Of a stretch of DNA of 64,000 nt, positions 44,801-56,395 are shown one piece after another. A model generated the notes under the pieces. That model searched no databases. It worked only from the letters and a program-made list of their open reading frames with translations, and had not been told where the DNA came from. The position numbers and the translations under genes are program-made. The stretch lies in assembly GCA_030035585.1 (NCBI GenBank), contig CM057462.1, forward strand, positions 114,261,234-114,325,233, written 5' to 3'. Numbering within the stretch: the stretch's first letter is position 1; the number at the start of each line of letters is the position of its first letter. This stretch comes from Dugong dugon (taxonomy: Eukaryota; Chordata; Mammalia; Sirenia; Dugongidae).

Positions 44801-47156
44801 TGTGGCACCATATGCCATTACCAATCCCCTCAGCTCTAGGACCCCTTTGGCCACGACAAAAGACCTCTTTAGTGCCACTGGAATTCAAAAGACTTGAAAG
44901 GCCTCCAGGAGGCACTGCAGAGGATCTGTGGTTAGAATTAAATACTTTTTAGTTGGGAGAAGCAGTTTTACACTGATTTCTGAACTTGGAAATCCTAGCA
45001 TTTCTTCCCCTGGGAGATGAGGTGTTGAAATCAGATTGCTAAAGCTGTGTTACATGAATGGGGGCTTAAAAAAAGATTAAAGAAGTTTAAGGCAAAGTTC
45101 AGATATATCTTTACTATCTTCCTCAGCACACTGACACAAAGGATTAAACATAGTTTAACAGAAAAGTGGAAAAATGATTTTAATAGAATATGGTCAGAAT
45201 TTGGGAACTTGAAGATTGTTATCTATATTCCTGAAAGTAGAACATTCCCACATAAAATTGAGAAGTCACTGAAGTTGTATGCTTCTATAATGACATTCTG
45301 AAAAATTCCTATTTATTTTGACCTGAGAGAAGGCGTTAGGAAAAAAAAAAAATCTCTTCCAGGAACCAATATTGTATTTCATTTTCTTCCAGACTCACAA
45401 TCGCTCCTGATTTACTGTTACCATCTACTGGTGGCTATGGTTGCTTAAGAACCCCAGTGGCTACAGTTGCTTAAGACCCTGAGCTGTGCTTAATGTATCT
45501 GTTAAAATAAACACACACATTACATAAAATAAATATTCCTAAATGAGACTAGTATCAACTAAGCTGAAGGAAAAAAAAAAAAAACTACTGAAAGGTAAAA
45601 TTCTTAATACCTTAAATATGTAAGATCAAGAATTTAAATGAGTTTGCTTTCCTGATACTTACTTTTTAAAATTAAATTAAGACCAAGATGACACTTCAAG
45701 ACCTTGTACTTTGACGGTACTCGGTAGAGGGAAAAAGGTCCCCCAAGTGCCTAATTTGAAGAGCCTCATGAGATTCTCTGAGAAATACACTTTTTCAATA
45801 CTTCAATTTACTAGTGTCTTTTCAGTACTCAATTAGCATAATTTGACACAATCATAGGTATAAACATTTTATAAGCACTTGGTAGCAGGAGTGTCAAAAA
45901 AGTGTTGATCTCCACCAGCTTATACTGGCAACACTCACCTAGTTCTAGCATGACACTTGAATGAGCAGTGAGATATGCTCCATACTATTAATAAAATTCA
46001 AAGCATATTTCATCTTGACACCATATCACAAGTTTGACACTGCGGTTCCTCTCTGAGGAATTTTGAGTCATGGAGACATCCCCTTGCTACATTCCCATCT
46101 CAACTAGATGATAATTTGATTCAGACTATTTCGATACATGCCAATATGTATATCTCCCCTGCAAAATGGAGGCATGCCCACAGAGAAAAGAAGGTATAAC
46201 TGACAGGTCAACATCATTTTTGTGAAGCAGTACCTTAGTGGTTTAGAAAAATTATTAAGTATGACTTATGTTTACCAATTCTCCTTTTTTCATGCTTTGT
46301 TAGCAGACCCTTCAAGAATATGAAATTGAATGAAACAAAGAAATCGTTACTTTTAACTGTCTTGCTAAGGTCCTAATTTTAACAAATTGCTTCTTAAAAT
46401 TTCAAAAGTGGTGGTTTCTGCAGCTGTAAAGCATTTCCAAGTCAAACAGCTTGGAGATTTATTGATATCAGTAACTTCATACAAATGTTTGATTTGCTGT
46501 TTTCGGAACTGCCAGATCTTTTGGTGCGTGTATTATCCAAAATATCTGGAGAGAAAAAAGTGGTAAGTACAAGAAGTATGGGCGAAAAAATGTTAAATAT
46601 TAGGGAAAAAAGATAAAAAATGCAGAGATGTGACATTTCTTTTGTTATGATGTCTCTCATTGTCATTGCTTTCAGGTTCCCCAGAATTGAGATGAAATCC
46701 ATTTGGTTTGCCAACATTTTACCTGTGATTCAGCATCTCTGATTAAAATTTATGCCTGATAAAATTAATCTGACTCATCTTAATACTACTGAAAATAGAA
46801 AACAAGCCCATCTCAGTTAATAGTGTCTGGGGTCAACATAATTAACCATACTCATCATTCTACTTTGTTTGTAATGGTTATTGTTGGTGTAAGTTGCCAT
46901 TCAGTTGGCTCTGATGTAATGAAAGTTTCTCATAATTTGCATTCATTTCTTGAAATTGACTTTTAAAAGCATACTCTCTTAAATCTCCCCTATAAAATCT
47001 TCTTTCCAGAACTAGGGACAAATTTTCATTTTTTTCCCCTAATTACAAATTCATATCACTCATTCTGATATTTAGAATAAAAAAATTATCATGTGCCTCT
47101 AAAAGTAACAACGGTGAATAATACAAACAATATTTTCACAAATCTATAAAGTAGCG
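44801..47156. other. Unassigned unique sequence
   Basis: Over 2.3 kb no repeat family is recognised, apart from a two-copy imperfect 24-26 bp tandem at 45431-45480 ('gtggctatggttgcttaaga' / 'gtggctacagttgcttaaga') and a possible AfroSINE 3' scrap at 46878-46912. Poly-A runs lie at 45338-45350 and 45571-45584. Confidence 0.4.
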
Positions 47157-47374
47157 TAAGAAGCTCTGGTGGCACAGTGGTTAAAACGCTCGGCTGCTAA
47201 CTGAAAGATTGGTGGTTTAAACACACCAGCCACTCTGCAGGAGAAAGATGTGGCAGTCTACTTCAGTAAAGATTACAGCCTTGGAGACCCTATGGGGCAG
47301 TTCTACTCTGTCCTATAGGGTCACTATGAGTCAGAATCGACTCGACAGCAGTGGATTTGGTTTTTGGTTTAGAG
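47157..47374 (+). mobile_element. AfroSINE, long subfamily
   Basis: Head 'gctctggtggcacagtgg', extra block 'gcaggagaaagatgtggcag' with 'gtaaagattacagcc', and 3' end 'gagtcagaatcgactcgac'. Flanks 'agtagcg' (47150-47156) and 'agtagtg' (47375-47381) are a likely TSD. Confidence 0.9.
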
Positions 47375-47539
47375 AGTAGTGCACAGTTTTTAAAGTACTT
47401 GGGCATATTATCTCAGTTGATATTCACAATAATTCTTATCAGTAAGTAGAACAAGTCTCAAGAATAAGTGAAAATATTTTTAAATAACTAAGACTGAAAT
47501 ATTCCAAATAATGATTAAATTACACATTTATTTATACCT

Positions 47540-47795
47540 CCAAAGGTCAAAAAAATTATTATCCCCATTTACCAAAAAAGAAAACCAAAAAACCAAAAAA
47601 ACCTGCCCCATAGAATTTCCAAGGAGCAGCTGGTGAATTCGAACTGCTGACCTTTTAGTTAGCAGCCAAGCTCTTAACTACTTTGCCAACTTGATCAAAG
47701 TAACAAGGTAGTGAGTGTCTGAATTTGAATTTGAACCAAGTCTTTCTAATTTCAGAGCCCAAGTTTTCAAACTCTGCTCTAACTTGTCTCTTTGG
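47540..47795 (-). mobile_element. MIR SINE split by AfroSINE
   Basis: Antisense MIR 'ttattatccccatttacc' (47557-47574) continues beyond the SINE as 'ggtagtgagtgtctgaattt', then 'gaaccaagtctttctaat'. Confidence 0.6.
47573..47694 (-). mobile_element. AfroSINE, 3' end shortened
   Basis: Antisense, from the A-rich tail directly to 'cctgccccatagaatttcc'; the RTE-like 3' third is missing. It ends near 'actttgccaactt'. Confidence 0.85.
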
Positions 47796-48812
47796 AAAAC
47801 TGATCACCAAACTTTCATTTTCTAGAAACTGAGTCCCAGAAGGGCACAGTGTTTTGGACCAAATTTCCCAGCTGTTTAGTTGCAAGCCTGGGGTTTGGAC
47901 CTTCGTATTAGATATCCAGTAGTACTGAATTTCTCTAGCTACATTGTTCTCTCATTTGTACAATTCCATATGTGTATCACTGCATAGGTGATGTAGTTAA
48001 AACTTTAATGTGTTTGATAATTAACGGCAACTAGAGGTGATTTCTTACCTGAGCTTTCGGAGGGAAATGTTTCAGAGCTGACACTAGTACCGATTAATTC
48101 TCCAGCTCAAATGGGAATTGAGCTTGCCGGGATCATTCAGCTTTATGGATCAAATCATACTTTCTGAATGCCATTCCCCCTTGATGTGTTATCCCTTTAC
48201 CTACACTGATCAATGGGCATCTGGTTACAAAGATAGGATGGGAAGTGATTTCTTTGATTTCCCTTGATGATTTCAAAGGCATTAAAGGGGACTACAATCT
48301 CTTTGTGGGCTCCCGGGCCAAGGGTGAGGGGATGGTGCACATTGTGCTAGTCTGCCAAGACCAGTTCTGACCTTTCTTTGCTCTTCCTTGAATGAAATTT
48401 GAAACGGACAGACACAAAGAGGGAAGGATAAACTGTAGAACAATGTAGCTTTCAACATCTTGCTACACTTCAGGAAGACCACAGGGGAGCTAAACCTGAG
48501 GGGAGAATAGCAATAACGATCTTTGAAGTGTGAAAGGTGACAAACGTAGAGAATGAAGGAAGGGAGGATGCCAAAGGGGGCAGAGACGCCAACACGATTA
48601 TACGATTATATAATTAGACTGAGGTCCTCCCGGTGATCTTTTCCCATTTCCATGTTTTTTGTTTTGGAAAAAAAGGTAAGCAAAAGCATAAAACTGGTAT
48701 AGGGGCATAAACCGTCTCATAATGAGCTCAGATAGGTGCATGAGGATGATATCTGCAAGTAGAAAGTTTATATCAATTACTTTAAAATGAGATTGTGGAC
48801 AGAATTACTTAC
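47796..48812. other. Unassigned unique sequence
   Basis: No recognised repeat or gene. Confidence 0.45.
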
Positions 48813-49013
48813 AGTAACTCGTTGCCATTGAGTTGATTCTGGCTCAAAGCAACCCTATGGGGCACAGTAGAACTGCCCCATAGGGTTTCTGAGGCAGTAA
48901 ATCTTTACAGAAGCAGACTGCCACATCTTTGTCCCATGGATTAGCTGATGGATTTGAACTACCAACCTTTCAGTTAGCAGCTGAGAGCTTAACCACTGTG
49001 CAACTAGGGCTCC
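48813..49013 (-). mobile_element. AfroSINE, long subfamily
   Basis: Antisense complete copy flanked by 'tacttac' (48806-48812 and 49014-49020). It has almost no A-rich tail. Confidence 0.9.
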
Positions 49014-49028
49014 TACTTACTTAGAGTG

Positions 49029-49544
49029 TGTCTTAGGCTGGGTTCTCTACAGAAGCAAACCCAGTAAAACACATAAATATATATACAGAGAGATTTATAT
49101 CAAGGAAATGGCTCACACAGTTGTAGAGGCTGGAACGTCCCAAGTCCTTGGGTCAAGCTGGAGTCTTCTCCTGATTCATGCAGCCGCAGAGGCTGGCGAA
49201 CCCAAGATTGGCAGGTCAGAGATCCCTGCTCTTGCTCACAGGCTGCAAAGATCGACTAATCCCAAAATTGGCAGACAAGACTGCAGGTGTGCTGCTAACT
49301 CAAGTCCCAAGAACTGAATGTCAGACAAACAGGACCCAGCTGCAGGATCTAGTGTGAGCCAAAGCCATAAGCCTTGCCAGAATGTCCAATTATTTGATGC
49401 AGGCCACACGCCCAAGGAAACTCCCTTTCAACTGACTGGCTACTCAAAGCAGATCCATCATGGGGGTGATCACAACATCATACAACTGCCAAACCACTGA
49501 GAATCATGGCTCAGCCAAGCTGACACACAATCTTAGCCATCACA
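49029..49544 (-). mobile_element. Solo LTR with perfect 5-bp TSD
   Basis: This 516-bp TG...CA element is flanked by a perfect 'gagtg' (49024-49028 and 49545-49549). Read on the minus strand it starts 'tgtgatggctaagattgtgt', then 'agcttggctgagccatgatt', a block shared with the long-subfamily LTRs at 5315 and 11713. It ends 'gcctaagaca'. It is an ERVL/MaLR-type LTR by layout; the exact family is uncertain. No internal retroviral sequence is attached. Confidence 0.85.
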
Positions 49545-49549
49545 GAGTG

Positions 49550-50171
49550 CTAGTTCCTAATTATTTATTCACTTACTTGCATGCTTATTTGGTTATTGAT
49601 TGATTCATTGAAATTTCTCTGAAATTCTGATTAGAGCTATGGATTCTTTCCCTAGGAAAATGCACACGCTCATAATCTCATTTTTTTTTTTAAAAAGTAT
49701 AATCTTAAATTTATAGGATTCAAGAAGGCCATCCCTGAATTCCTGGTTAAGTAACCTTTGGTTTAGAAAGTCACACCAGACTGCAGAGAAAGCATGAAAA
49801 GATGAGTAAGTTTTGGCTAGGTAGAAAGATTAAAGGTGTGGCATGTAGAAAATTCTCGATAATATTGGTGAAACAGAATGGATGATTGAGCTAAGAGTTT
49901 TCCTCTCGTTCTCAGCCTCTCTCCCTCTCTATCTTTCCACTACTTAAAGATTTAGTGCCCTTGGTAAAGATTTGTGCTCTTCACCACTGCTCCTTCCTTT
50001 TCTTTACTTATTCACCTCTGAGATCGAAACTCTGCTAGGAAGTAGCAGTCAGAGTGAAAATGCCTTGGAACTTAATAGCTACTTATGTCAGCTGTGGCAA
50101 TAAAATAGTTACAGTAACCCTATGTTTCTGGAAAATGTGTACTCAGCTTTAGCTGAACAGCTCATCTTTTA
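49550..50171. other. Unassigned unique sequence
   Basis: No recognised repeat or gene. Confidence 0.45.
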
Positions 50172-50335
50172 GGGCAGTACTTCTTGAACTTGAATGTGCA
50201 TATGTCTCCCCTGGGCATATCGTCAAATGAAGATTCTGGTTCCACAGGTCTGGGGTGGGTTGGGGTCTGCATTTATAACAACACCCCCAGGTGGTGCTAC
50301 TTCTGGTGCTTCATAGACCAGACTTTGAACATAAA
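50172..50335. mobile_element. MER5A-type hAT MITE
   Basis: 'gtacttcttgaacttgaatg' at one end, 'tccacaggtctggggtggg' in the centre, and 'caggtggtgctacttctgg' with 'agaccagactttgaac' at the other. The near-palindromic MER5A plan is visible. Confidence 0.7.
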
Positions 50336-50408
50336 GAATTGGTTTACTTAGGAAACTATCAAACCTATGTTCGTAATTGGGAGTTAAATTTATTTGAAAT
50401 AAGCTAGG

Positions 50409-50443
50409 TTTGTTGTTGTTCTGCACCGTTGAGTCGATTCCGA
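50409..50443 (-). mobile_element. AfroSINE 3' tail scrap
   Basis: Only 'ttgttgttgttctgcaccg' and 'ttgagtcgattccg' remain, the RTE-like 3' end of an AfroSINE or RTE derivative. Confidence 0.55.
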
Positions 50444-51650
50444 AACTAAGTTTACTTTCCCAGAAATGCTAATTGATAAATATGACCCTTCAAGAGAAGA
50501 TTTTTGAGTAGAAGAAGGAAGTAAAGAAGTACTTCTTTTTTGAACTCTAAACTGTTTTTTCAAAAATTTGAAAATCAACTTTTTCATCTTGCTAAATGGA
50601 GGCTAATTATACCTGTAACACCACACCAACGGCACAGCCTGGGGAGTAATAGTAGTTACTTGTCCAGTCTTTGAATCAATATTAACTGGAAATACCTGGA
50701 GATTTACTGTATTTACATACCTCAATTACAAATATGTAGTTTTATATAAAGGCTTAGCAAATTTTTCCAATAACGTGGAAGCTATTTCCTCATACTTATT
50801 TCAAGTGCTAAAAACAAAAATTATTATATTTCTTGATTCTAATGCACATATCCTTCACATTTTAATTAACATAGCTGACATTAGGATGTGTCTCATGATG
50901 AATGATGTTTTATAATTGCCGTTGCCCTGGTGGCAGTTGTGAGGAGGCTGTCAATGTGTGTGCATGTGTGAACTTGGTTATTGTTTTCAGTTGCATGACT
51001 GGACAACCACAATCCCTTCACATTTCAGCCAACACCCATCAAGACTATTTGAGGAAGGGATATTATTCCAAAATAATCAACAGGTTGAAAGAAAATCCTG
51101 GGGACTATTTGAGGGCACGCTTTTCAGAAATGCTGAATCACCAATGCTCTTGATGGCATAGAGATTGAAATTGTGAAAGATGGAGCTATGGCTCTGAGAT
51201 GAAACATAGTTTAGGAGTATTGATTCTGTGCTTGCAGAAGTTTTAAAACTATTATTACAAATATATTTTACTTATATTTTTCTTTTAATCCAATAACAAG
51301 AGTAATGCATGATAAAAGTCCATGTATGACGCTGAAAGAGTTCTTTGACTAAGTATAGACTAAAAACTCTAAGTAGTGAGAAAGCATTGTGTCATGGTTT
51401 AATTGCCAGCATTTTGTTTTCTATCCTAGTGGTGCATCTTACAATTAATGGCAACTGGATTGGATAAATCGCTGCCATTTATAATTTACATGTGAGGGAG
51501 AAGACGTTATCCCAAATCATAAATGCATAGAATCAAAGACAAATTCAAGAAATTATCTTCAGTCAGTGATGGTCTAAATTAATCATGACACATGAGGGCC
51601 AAGAAAACAGTAAAGAATAATGAGGTGTTACTAAATGTTGGGAATCAGAA
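50444..51650. other. Unassigned unique sequence
   Basis: No recognised repeat or gene. Overlapping frames at 50902-51161 have no domain. Confidence 0.45.
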
Positions 51651-51654
51651 AATC

Positions 51655-51800
51655 TAGGTAGTAGTTTTATTTTTGATACTGAGCATCTGTGTGACCTTGT
51701 GCATGTCACTTTAACTCTCTGAGTCTCAATTTCCTAACCTGTGAGTAAAGAGCTTGTTGTAGATTACGTCCAATGTCCTTTCAAGCTCTTGAATTCTACA
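51655..51800 (+). mobile_element. MIR SINE
   Basis: 'gagcatctgtgtgaccttgt', 'cactttaactctctgagtc' and 'tcaatttcctaacctgtgag' are clear MIR core sequence in sense. Confidence 0.8.
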
Positions 51801-52343
51801 CATTGAAAAAAATGCTGTGGATAAAAGCTTAACCTCACCAAGTAGCTATTGTTTTATCCTTTTTATAATAATGGAATTTTGTCTGATGAGAAAATGATAT
51901 TACTTATATTTTAGTTTAACTTTGTTCAGCTCCTATTTAGGTATGGTGGACAACTGCTCAACCACCTTCTTAATAATCCTGTAGATACTTGAAGACTGTA
52001 GCATATAGATTCCCTGCTTTTCTCTTTTCAAGGGGAAAAAAAAAAAAAACATCTCCTTTAATTTTTCCTAAGAGAGTAAAATTGCTGTCCTGGTTTATTC
52101 AGTTATATCTCTCAACTCACCTTTTTTTTTTTTTTTTTTACTTACCCGACAACCACTCCACCTCCCAAGCAGTGCCCAGATTTCTTTTTGAAGAGTGACT
52201 TCTCCCGTCTCTATGCAGTCTTGTGGGTATTGTGAATGAGGGTCTCTGTACTCCCTTAACCAAAAGGTGGGCATGTTTCCAAGGAAAACCTGATCATTTC
52301 ATTTCTTTGGGGACTTTAAATGTAGAGCCACGTGTTACAAGAA
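51801..52343. other. Unassigned AT-rich sequence
   Basis: Poly-A at 52035-52050 and poly-T at 52122-52139 suggest retrotransposon tails, but no body is recognisable. Confidence 0.4.
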
Positions 52344-52357
52344 CCTAAGAGAAGGTC

Positions 52358-52583
52358 GTTGCTATTGTTAGCTGCTGTTGAGTTGATTCTGACTCATAGT
52401 GACCCCGTGTGTGGAGAGTAGAACTGCTCCATGGGGTTTTCAAGGCTGTGACCTTTTGGAAGAAGATCACCAAGCCTGTCTTCTGAGGCACCTCTGGGTG
52501 GGTTCAAACTGCCAATCTTCTGGCTAGCAGTCGAGCCCTTAACTGTTTGCGCCATTTGGAGTTCACTTATCTCAGTGTAATTT
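52358..52583 (-). mobile_element. AfroSINE, second subfamily, with 14-bp TSD
   Basis: The antisense copy runs from 'gttgctattgttagctgc' to the head 'gcgccatttggagttc' at about 52563, then about 20 bp that are not SINE. The duplication 'cctaagagaaggtc' (52344-52357) / 'cctaagagatggtc' (52584-52597) has one mismatch. It shows the extra 20 bp belong to the inserted unit. Confidence 0.85.
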
Positions 52584-52599
52584 CCTAAGAGATGGTCAA

Positions 52600-52790
52600 G
52601 GTGATTCTAGCGCCCAGATGTCTAAAACTGGCCTGGTTCCTTACCTAATGCAGGGACTGTCTCCAAGTTTGGTTCACAGCTTCTCATCCATTTTGAGCCA
52701 CCCAAGATTGTCTAATAAATTCCATTGTTGTTTAAGTTAAACACAGTTGGTTTCTGATGCTTACATTCATGAAACCCTAACAAGTACAAG
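52600..52790 (+). mobile_element. Possible old LTR 3' end
   Basis: 'gtctaataaattccattg', 'ttgtttaagttaaacacag', 'ttggtttctgatgcttac' and 'gaaaccctaacaag' resemble the U5 end of an old ERVL/MaLR LTR. No boundaries are seen. Confidence 0.4.
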
Positions 52791-53589
52791 AACAGATTTA
52801 TGTGGGGAGCTCCAGGACTCAAGTGAGGAATGAACTGTAAGGAGGGTAGAAGGACACTTTCAAGATTGCGACGTCTTACCGCATGCCTCGTGAACAGGGT
52901 TCAAACTTTTTGACTGATGCCAAATACATGTAATCTAAAACTAAAAAAATCTTTACATACTGTTTTTACTTTTACTTTGATTTCCCAAAGCCTTTTAGAC
53001 TGTGTGATGGGTTTTGGTTTTGACACAAATTACATCTCCAAATAGAATTCTGAAATGTAATTTTTACATCTAGATTTCTGTCCGTAATTAAAAGTAATTG
53101 TGCCCCTTCCTTGACTGATCACAAAATGTAGTATACAGAAAAATATTCAGGATGGAAAGCCATCAAAAGTCTGTTTTATTCTATTTGAATGCCTCTCCAC
53201 AGAAGAAGAGAAAACAAACTAGATGTGTGTGTACTGTGATGGTTCCATTTATTAGTTACAGTATTTTGCTAAATTTCTCACATGCCAAATTTCTGGTCCT
53301 TTGGAAACCAATTACCCTGCTGCTACTATGATATACATTAGAAATCACTGACTATTTAAATGAAAAGAAACACAGAGGTAAAAGACAGAAAACACTTAAT
53401 AGAAAGTAATCCATGGCCATCTGAGTTACCTCTCTTGGAAATATATACTCTGTCGGATTGATGATACCTTTTCATGTTGTCTTCACCTACTATCATGCCA
53501 CTTCCAAATAACTGCAGGTTGGCTTTCTGTCTTGTCACCTCTGGTTCACAGAAAACATTCCTGTGTATACTTAGGGTATCAGTCAAAAG
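52791..53589. other. Unassigned unique sequence
   Basis: No recognised repeat or gene. Confidence 0.45.
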
Positions 53590-53815
53590 TTTGAACTCTA
53601 GAATCACATTTCTTGGGTGTGAATACTGAATCCACCAGTTACTAATTGTATGACTTTGGGCAAATTAATCGATCTCTGGAAACTTACATTTCTCCATCTA
53701 TAAAATAGAGTTACCCAGAATACATCTCTGATTATTATGAGGATCATATGAGGCAACTGAGACAGCACACTTACTTGGCATCATATTAGACCCCTGATAA
53801 CTGTTACTTTTATGG
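53590..53815 (+). mobile_element. MIR SINE, nearly complete
   Basis: 'gtttgaactctagaatcaca', 'ccaccagttactaattgtat', 'gactttgggcaaattaatcg', 'atttctccatctataaaat' and the 3' part 'tatgaggatcatatgaggca' give the full MIR order. Confidence 0.85.
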
Positions 53816-53859
53816 TTAAATTTCTACGTACTTAGCAATGGACAGATGCAAATACATAA

Positions 53860-54240
53860 TGAAGGCAGAGCTTTGAATGTATCAGATGATGTGGTGTATG
53901 ACAGATTACAGAGGAGAGGATGAGAGGCAGTAAGGCTAGTGGGTTACTACTGCAGCAGGTCTAATGTGATGTTCAAAGGGCTGCATCTGGTGGGAGGAAA
54001 ATAATGATGCAAAACAACAGACAAATGCAATGAAGAATTAATGAAAAGGACGTCTTGAGTGATTGGATGAGGGAGCCAGGGGGAAGAGTCATTTCTGCAT
54101 GATTAAGAATAGGGAATTCAGGAGGAGGAACAGAGGAGAACAGGAGGCATTTTGTTGAGTGCAGGAGAGGCATCCAAATAGAAATGTCCAGCCAAGAAGT
54201 GAGGAAGTCAGGTTGAAGCTTGGGAAGGGCTGAATCAAAA
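53860..54240 (-). mobile_element. L2 LINE reverse-transcriptase region, fossil
   Basis: On the minus strand one frame includes 'SWLDISIWMPLLHSTK', matching the L2/CR1 block just after the catalytic Y-A-D-D (L-D-I-S-x-W-M). It is followed by 'SSVPPPEFPILNHAEM', matching the Pro-rich segment downstream. Old and noncoding. Confidence 0.65.
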
Positions 54241-56229
54241 TCCTTAATAGGTCTTTTGCATGAATAAACAGAACAAGTCATCTTTTTCTTTTTTATGAGA
54301 TACAACAGAAAGTTATGCGGAAGCAGTGGCTATGTGCCCTTCTGCAAAGCAAAGAGCTTTATTGAACCTCAGTTCCTGCTGCTGTAAACCTGCTGTTGAA
54401 TAGTCCCCAGAGGCCACATCCCAAATGGATATGACTGCAAGGTATGAATTTAAAAATTTGCTGTGTTGAGGTGCGAGTTAAAGAATGAAAGTGTATATCA
54501 TATCATTCTTTCTCCACTTTTTAGATTTTTCATTTTGTTCTGGATATCTGGGATATTTAAGGAACTCTTGTCAAAAGTAGACAGGATGCTCAAAAGGCAA
54601 GAAAACCCATCTTTTTCCTCACTCTACAGTGCTCTCAGATTGATGCAGGGCACACAGATATAACCAAAGAAATTGGCAAACAAGAAATGCTTAACCCAAT
54701 AACCTAAGGGTTTCATATGACATATTTAATAATATAGAAAATAAGATTAACTCCAAAGAAAAATATATGAGGGGATAATTAGTCTGGATCAGAAATAGAA
54801 ATCGTAGGTGTGGAAATACATATGCATGAAAACTTTACAGTTTGTACATATGTGTAAACCACTCTCAATGAGATACAAGCATTATGATTAAGCTTGTAAA
54901 TTTGGTGTTGCAAGCATAGACTTTAATTGTGCATACCGAATCGTCCACTTATATACACAATTTACTGATTTGCATGCTCAGCTAGAAAGGCTCAAATATT
55001 ATCTCGGTGTTGCTTAAATGTCCATAGCTTGTAGGTTTAGAGTTGTTTAAAATAAAAAAGATTCACTTCCCTAGCAGGCATACTGCTTTACTTTACCCAG
55101 CTTACAGTTTAACGAACAAAGTGCCTACAGCTTATTTCTTTCAAACATCCTTTGACCTTTAGTTCTATAGAGCTAAATTTGCTTTTTTTTTGACCTCTTA
55201 AAAAGTAAATTTTATTTTGTTTTTATGATATGGTTTGTGCTGCTTCATATTAAATAATTGTATCCATTCTTGTTTCACAGACTATAAAATTTGAGGCAGC
55301 CTTTGAACTTAACTTCACTTTAATACCATATTTCACCTTTTGATATTTTAATTTATAGGATTGAAGCTGTCTGTAGTAGGGCATTTGGAATTTTCAGAGC
55401 AGGTTTTATTTTAAAATTGAGAAATTTGAAAATTTATAGCCCTCCCCCAATTTTTATTATCAAATATTTCTTTTTGGTAGCTAATATCTTCTTAGATTTT
55501 GGGGTTATCCAGGGCTAAGTTCATATCTTATTTATTTTTTTAATCCTCACTTAGCGTGATTCTTGGCAGAATGTTTTGGTAGAAGACATGTTTGCAGGAA
55601 TGGACTTACAATTATTTGTTTGAAGAAATAGAAAAAAGTCTGGAAGTAGGAGCAAATAATAGCTTTCTCTTAAGTGGTTTCTCTTAAGCTCTTCTTTTCC
55701 TTTTGCACTGACCAGAAATATTTCTTTAGGATTATTTGTACCCATGCCACATAGGTATCCACAGCACAATGCTCAAGAGCTCTGCCCTGGACTGAGGCTT
55801 TGGGGTTAAAGTACCAATCTGTGTATGCTTCACTTTTTGTTGTTGTTGTTATTTTGTGTTAAAGCAGCAATCCCTTGATGGGGTTATTAGGATCAATGCT
55901 ATAATGTGTATAAAACACTAAGACGTAGCAAACAAAATATTTTTTGTTGTTATAATTTTTGAAGTTGCCATTTCTTCCTATGCGTATTAGCTTTTCAAAA
56001 GAATTTTCACTGGTTCAGCCAAATTGTACCTTTTTATTCAGAGGCAAACCTATTATGAGTCCCTTTTCATAGCTCTTACTGAGAATGACTTCAAAACTTT
56101 AAAAAAAAATTCTTAGAAATATCTGTTTTGAAAATATGCACACACACACACACACACAAAAACCAACAACAAAACCCCCAGACAAATAGTACATACTACT
56201 GGGGAGTCTAAGTGCCAGACTAATGGTCC
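54241..56229. other. Unassigned unique sequence
   Basis: AT-rich, with a (CA)n run at 56138-56158 and a (TTG)n run at 55838-55852. No recognised gene. Confidence 0.4.
56138..56158 (+). repeat. (CA)n microsatellite
   Basis: About ten CA units followed by an A/C-rich tract. Confidence 0.95.
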
Positions 56230-56395
56230 ATTCTTATAAGAATATTTATCAGGTGCTTTTCATAAAATATATATTTTAAATCTTACGGTAATTCTTCCAG
56301 GTGGGCATTATTATTACCATGTTATTAAAGAGAAAATTGTCTCCAAGGTAAAATATCTTTTCCAAAGTCAGACTACTAAAAATTGTGCTGTCTAG
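56230..56395 (-). mobile_element. MIR SINE, diverged
   Basis: 'gtaattcttccaggtgggc', 'attattattaccatgttatt' and 'atcttttccaaagtcag' match antisense MIR. Confidence 0.5.

Noticed and set aside
44458-44915. Overlapping minus-strand frames up to 117 codons
   Set aside because: Several frames are open at once and none has domain features. Part of the region resembles an old CR1-like repeat.
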